The notes below the pieces were generated by a model that was not told the DNA's origin, ran no database searches, and worked only from the letters and a program-made list of their open reading frames with translations. Below, piece after piece: positions 7,701 through 9,371 of a stretch of DNA of 9,371 nt. Source of the stretch: JAAZMA01 sp964564325 (GTDB taxonomy: Bacteria > Bacillota > Clostridia > Tissierellales > Tepidimicrobiaceae); contig CAZMBD010000084.1 in assembly GCA_964564325.1 (NCBI GenBank), positions 1 through 9,371 of the forward strand, given 5' to 3'. The stretch's first letter is position 1, and each line of letters starts with the position of its first letter. The position numbers were made by a program, and so were the translations under genes.

Positions 7701-8129
7701 TTTGTTTTCTTTAATATCTAAACCATATTTTTTGTCTATATTAAATTTAATAATTTCTGCATTTGCATTAGAAGCAATCATAATATTTGCCAATAATGTA
7801 CTACTATTTGTTTTATTTTCCCAATTAAAATAATCAGTTGCTTTCTTGCCATCAATTTCACTATTACACATAAAGTATGAAACAACTTTTAAAAGATGAG
7901 ATTTGCCACTACCTTTAGCTCCAGAAATCCATACACAATTCCTGTCAGAATTCCCAAGTATAAAATTTCTATATCTACTAAAAATATTGCTAAAACTTTT
8001 AACCAAATCTTGTGTAAATACATATTCCTCCAAGCACTCTTTAGCTATTCCTTCAAAATCTTGTTCTATGTCAATAGAGATGTGTATATTTCTATCTATT
8101 TTCTTAACAAACATATCAGATATATTCAA
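4734..8129 (-). CDS. BrxC/PglY-family P-loop ATPase without other BREX genes
   Basis: 1131 residues, close to the usual ~1200 of BrxC, the AAA-type ATPase of BREX phage-defence systems. Family signs visible are the N-terminal DMFVKKIDRNI and LEEYVFTQDL blocks, Walker A VWISGAKGSGKSHLLK (core G70-S77), DGKKATDYF (93-101), FNID (129-132), Walker B VVFLIDDLG (222-230), IIATGQ (260-265), the YPFFPYQLN block (354-362), AFQE (391-394), and a C-terminal DIDIFITSLKEKI like the BrxC tail. Compared with the BrxC pattern I remember, Walker B reads DD instead of DE, and the central RGERS-type motif reads GTEYS (383-387). A low-complexity S/E/Q linker occupies about 159-187. The C-terminal third is helical and charged. 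The TTG start at 8129-8127 has AAGGAGGT seven bases upstream (8144-8137). A consensus promoter lies 130 bp upstream. No brxA, brxB, pglX, pglZ or brxL is present in the window, so a BREX role is not shown. Confidence 0.85.
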   Translation of the reverse strand: MNISDMFVKKIDRNIHISIDIEQDFEGIAKECLEEYVFTQDLVKSFSNIFSRYRNFILGNSDRNCVWISGAKGSGKSHLLKVVSYFMCNSEIDGKKATDYFNWENKTNSSTLLANIMIASNANAEIIKFNIDKKYGLDIKENKIKICQVLAKEFFEMQKNSKTEISTAEKQGSESPEQLEDKPIFETNEDIDTYIFNDGFDEGRLARDIDTYISKKGRNHKVVFLIDDLGKCVEDNFNAIFELQSIVETLCDITGNSFFIIATGQNSLETIVNERENQFYNLLSAFETKIYLTSDNIEEIIKERLLKKNSDAELYLKRYYGKNKGIINKLLLFTEDKEIYNYMYIKEDDFIAYYPFFPYQLNIIIGVMVSMKGKGLLNKFFLGTEYSIITAFQEVIVYQMDKDDMAIATLSMFYSSLNKFFAEDQSFTIVQAFNNSNLNEFDLEVLKTLFMAKQIENIDTNIENLVSMLISNLSQDRNTVKKQVEESLEVLLKENLIEEIDGSYIYLSTEELEIQEDLIEISVTEDDINNYISKDIFANILPEPVYEYSPRYSYKYNQSFDNKFFTDNDNSLNLKFISPFSIKTDALGFQELLSQKNNIIVEIPEDEEYIKNIEKIIKIQKFINSQYNNRDEIVSELKYRKEKELINLKLMANSTLTNLLNNSNIYIEGKKQTMESNTFIEKINEALSILVPSVYNKMVLMETEPTIEDINRILEEDYSDIKYELLPNQYALDEILNYLETNSQNNVKTTVKSLTDDFKKAPYGFVDEDIQWLIAILFKYEKIRFIIDNKPLTVNNTDLKEIHRYIFSIEDENTIQIELFQEVNNNQKQAAKQVMEILFEKVSSNDETDTIMSDYMEGSIILINKLYSILQEYHQIEPRYPGKETIKEGIDLLEIIQNSADSLDFFRQVEAKQNELINLHQKLVPIMDFYKGNDNKIFLKACKIIDELNTYKNFILDKDLLKEIDNLESTINDMDSLDRINELELLIENFKFKYNLFISKEVAKLKKEIDTDKQTVLTILEQKKLTNNLAKKYLDMFDILLENIDEISIITDIELIRLESDLLVFKCLNEINKQQVFKSGISMNVKHINIREVSKGLTKVIEKDKDIDIFITSLKEKIKDEKDDNTIIYLV

Positions 8130-8151
8130 CTCTTCTACCTCCTTAGCTAAA

Positions 8152-8187
8152 TCAATTTAATATTATCAAAACCTTTTTATTATCCAA
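8152..8187 (-). CDS. Possible 11-residue upstream ORF (leader peptide)
   Basis: A TTG at 8187-8185 is placed 7 bases after AAGGAG (8200-8195). It opens a short frame, MDNKKVLIILN, ending at TGA 8154-8152, 22 bases before the ATPase start. It lies inside the predicted transcript of the consensus promoter. The good ribosome site is the only positive evidence. It could be a leader for translational control, a remnant of a lost first gene, or chance in AT-rich DNA. Confidence 0.3.
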   Translation of the reverse strand: MDNKKVLIILN

Positions 8188-8258
8188 TAAAATTCTCCTT
8201 AATCTTTTGATGACTTTTAAATAAAATTGATATATCTTTATAAAACTTTATATTATTT

Positions 8259-8282
8259 CTAATAATTATATTCCATTATTAG
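8259..8282. promoter_or_regulatory. Candidate operator: hyphenated palindrome over the -10
   Basis: A perfect inverted repeat, CTAATAAT (8259-8266) and ATTATTAG (8275-8282), has an 8-bp spacer. It covers the start-site region, the -10 and part of the spacer of the consensus promoter, which is the classic place for a repressor to block RNA polymerase. The regulator is unknown. AT-rich DNA raises the chance background, but an 8+8 perfect palindrome exactly here is notable. Confidence 0.5.
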
Positions 8283-8293
8283 GTATTTGTCAA
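8265..8293 (-). promoter_or_regulatory. Consensus sigma-A promoter of the BrxC-like gene
   Basis: The -35 TTGACA (8293-8288) and -10 TATAAT (8270-8265) both match consensus fully, with a 17-bp spacer. Transcription should start near 8258, giving a leader of about 130 bases. No convincing terminator was seen after aroE, but this promoter would make the ATPase transcript independent of it. Confidence 0.85.
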
Positions 8294-8369
8294 TGGATTT
8301 TTAATTTTGTGACATTTTGTAGTATTAAAAAAATATACACAAATAATATCATTTTATTAATATTACTTT

Positions 8370-9230
8370 TTACTTTAAATTTAAAATTTCTTCAATTATA
8401 TCGAACTTTTCATAAATAATATCATTATTATTTTGTAACCATATTTCTTGACTACATAATCCCTGATTTATTAGCATAGAAAGTCCACCTATTGTCGTAT
8501 ATCCTTTATCTTCAGCAAATTTTAAAAGTTTTGTCTTTTTGGGTTTATAAATAATATCATAGACTATAAGATCTTTAGAAAAACCATTTAATAGTATGGG
8601 AGTTTGGTCTATATTTGGATACATGCCAACAGAAGTACAATTAATCACCATATGGATCTTTTCTTTAATTATATTTTTTAATGATAAATCACCATAATTT
8701 ATATCAATATTTGAAAATTGCATTTTTGTTTTTTTTGCTAATTTCTTCCCTTTATCTATATCTCTATTATTTATATAAATTGTATTCACTCCAGCTAAGG
8801 CTAGTGCTGTACAAATAGCATTGGCTGCACCACCTGCTCCTAATACTAATACATTTTTATTTTTAATGTCTATGTTTTTATCTTCTAATGATTTTAAAAA
8901 ACCTAGTCCGTCTGTATTATAGCCAATTAATTTTCCATTTTCATTTTTCACAGTATTTACTGCTCCCATTAATCTCGCCTCATTAGATACTTCATCTAAG
9001 TAGTCCATAATTTTGATTTTATATGGAATGGTCACATTAAATCCTTGAACATTCATTGCTTTAAAAGCATGAACAGTGTTTTTAATTTCTCTTTCATCAA
9101 TATCAAATGCCAAATATATACTGTTTAAATTATTTAATTGGAAAAAATTGTTATGGATAATTGGCGATAAAGATTTTGATATTGGATGACCTATTAAACA
9201 ATAAAGTTTTGTTTCCCAATTTATATTCAT
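8370..9230 (-). CDS. aroE: Shikimate dehydrogenase AroE
   Basis: A 286-residue cytosolic enzyme of the shikimate pathway (chorismate and aromatic amino acid synthesis) that reduces 3-dehydroshikimate to shikimate with NADPH. The substrate-binding part has IGHPISKSLSP (13-23, with S20 and S22), NVTIPYK (65-71, with catalytic K71), GAVNTV (89-94) and NTDG (105-108, with catalytic D107). The nucleotide fold has GAGGAA (131-136), and NNRDIDKGKK (154-163) resembles the NADP-selecting NR loop. NCTSVGMYP (197-205) and the C-terminal GGLSMLINQ (248-256) are in place. Length and all key residues are normal, so it should be active. The ATG at 9230-9228 follows GGAGAGGAAG. An extended -10 promoter lies just upstream, and the gene appears to be transcribed alone or as the last gene before the ATPase promoter. 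Confidence 0.97.
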   Translation of the reverse strand: MNINWETKLYCLIGHPISKSLSPIIHNNFFQLNNLNSIYLAFDIDEREIKNTVHAFKAMNVQGFNVTIPYKIKIMDYLDEVSNEARLMGAVNTVKNENGKLIGYNTDGLGFLKSLEDKNIDIKNKNVLVLGAGGAANAICTALALAGVNTIYINNRDIDKGKKLAKKTKMQFSNIDINYGDLSLKNIIKEKIHMVINCTSVGMYPNIDQTPILLNGFSKDLIVYDIIYKPKKTKLLKFAEDKGYTTIGGLSMLINQGLCSQEIWLQNNNDIIYEKFDIIEEILNLK

Positions 9231-9253
9231 TTTTCTTCCTCTCCTTATCTATT

Positions 9254-9262
9254 ATTATAGCA
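9254..9262 (-). promoter_or_regulatory. Extended -10 promoter of aroE
   Basis: TGCTATAAT (9262-9254) is a full extended -10 element (TGnTATAAT). The -35 region at 17 bp (TAAATT, 9282-9277) is poor, as is usual with extended -10 promoters. Transcription would begin near 9247, leaving a leader of about 17 bases that is almost entirely ribosome site. Confidence 0.65.
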
Positions 9263-9282
9263 GATTTTTTTAATTTAATTTA

Positions 9283-9312
9283 TTATCATTTATGATAAGG
9301 TTTGTTATGATA
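9283..9312. promoter_or_regulatory. Candidate operator upstream of the aroE promoter
   Basis: A perfect 7-2-7 inverted repeat, TTATCAT and ATGATAA (9283-9298), abuts the -35 region. TTATGATA (9290-9297) recurs at 9305-9312, 15 bp further upstream. Such half-site arrays are typical of regulator binding. It resembles but does not match the 7-1-7 boxes of Fur and PerR. The sequence is A/T-rich, so chance is possible. Confidence 0.3.
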
Positions 9313-9371
9313 GTTTATTCCTTCTTTATACATTTATTTTAAAATTTAGAGTAAATAAAAAACATATAAAA

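Overview
The window comes from a low-GC, AT-rich Firmicute, most likely an anaerobic spore-forming member of the Clostridia/Tissierellia. This is suggested by the A/T-biased codons, strong AAGGAGG-type ribosome sites, frequent TTG/GTG starts, a Gram-positive type IV pilus cluster and a pair of Spo0A-box-like heptamers. All genes I can support lie on the minus strand, so transcription runs from the high-coordinate end to the low-coordinate end.

In transcription order, aroE (shikimate dehydrogenase, 9230-8370) has its own extended -10 promoter. A 240-bp gap follows, holding a consensus sigma-A promoter (TTGACA, 17 bp, TATAAT) whose -10 sits in a 24-bp hyphenated palindrome, then an 11-codon upstream ORF. 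Next is a 1131-residue ATPase of the BrxC/PglY family (8129-4734), the P-loop protein of BREX phage-defence systems, but with no other BREX gene visible. Downstream is a perfect 437-bp tandem duplication covering the upstream region and first 89 codons of the next gene. It leaves one truncated copy (4534-4253) and one longer copy (4097 onward). The longer copy encodes an unrecognised protein with a compact N-terminal domain, an acidic low-complexity middle and a helical C-terminal part. It is broken by a run of exactly 100 N, an assembly gap of unknown true size.

A 406-bp non-coding stretch (3265-2860) carries the Spo0A-box-like pair, a candidate promoter and a hairpin with a U-rich tail. After it comes the start of a type IV pilus operon: pilB (extension ATPase with an MshEN-type cyclic-di-GMP-binding signature), pilT (retraction ATPase) and the first codons of pilC (platform protein), which runs off the window.

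The candidate new biology is the pair formed by the solitary BrxC-like ATPase and its unrecognised neighbour, placed between a housekeeping gene and a pilus operon. It could be a stand-alone defence or DNA-transaction module derived from BREX, or an orphan remnant. The regulatory signals of interest are the palindrome over the ATPase promoter, and the Spo0A-like boxes with a possible attenuator ahead of pilB.
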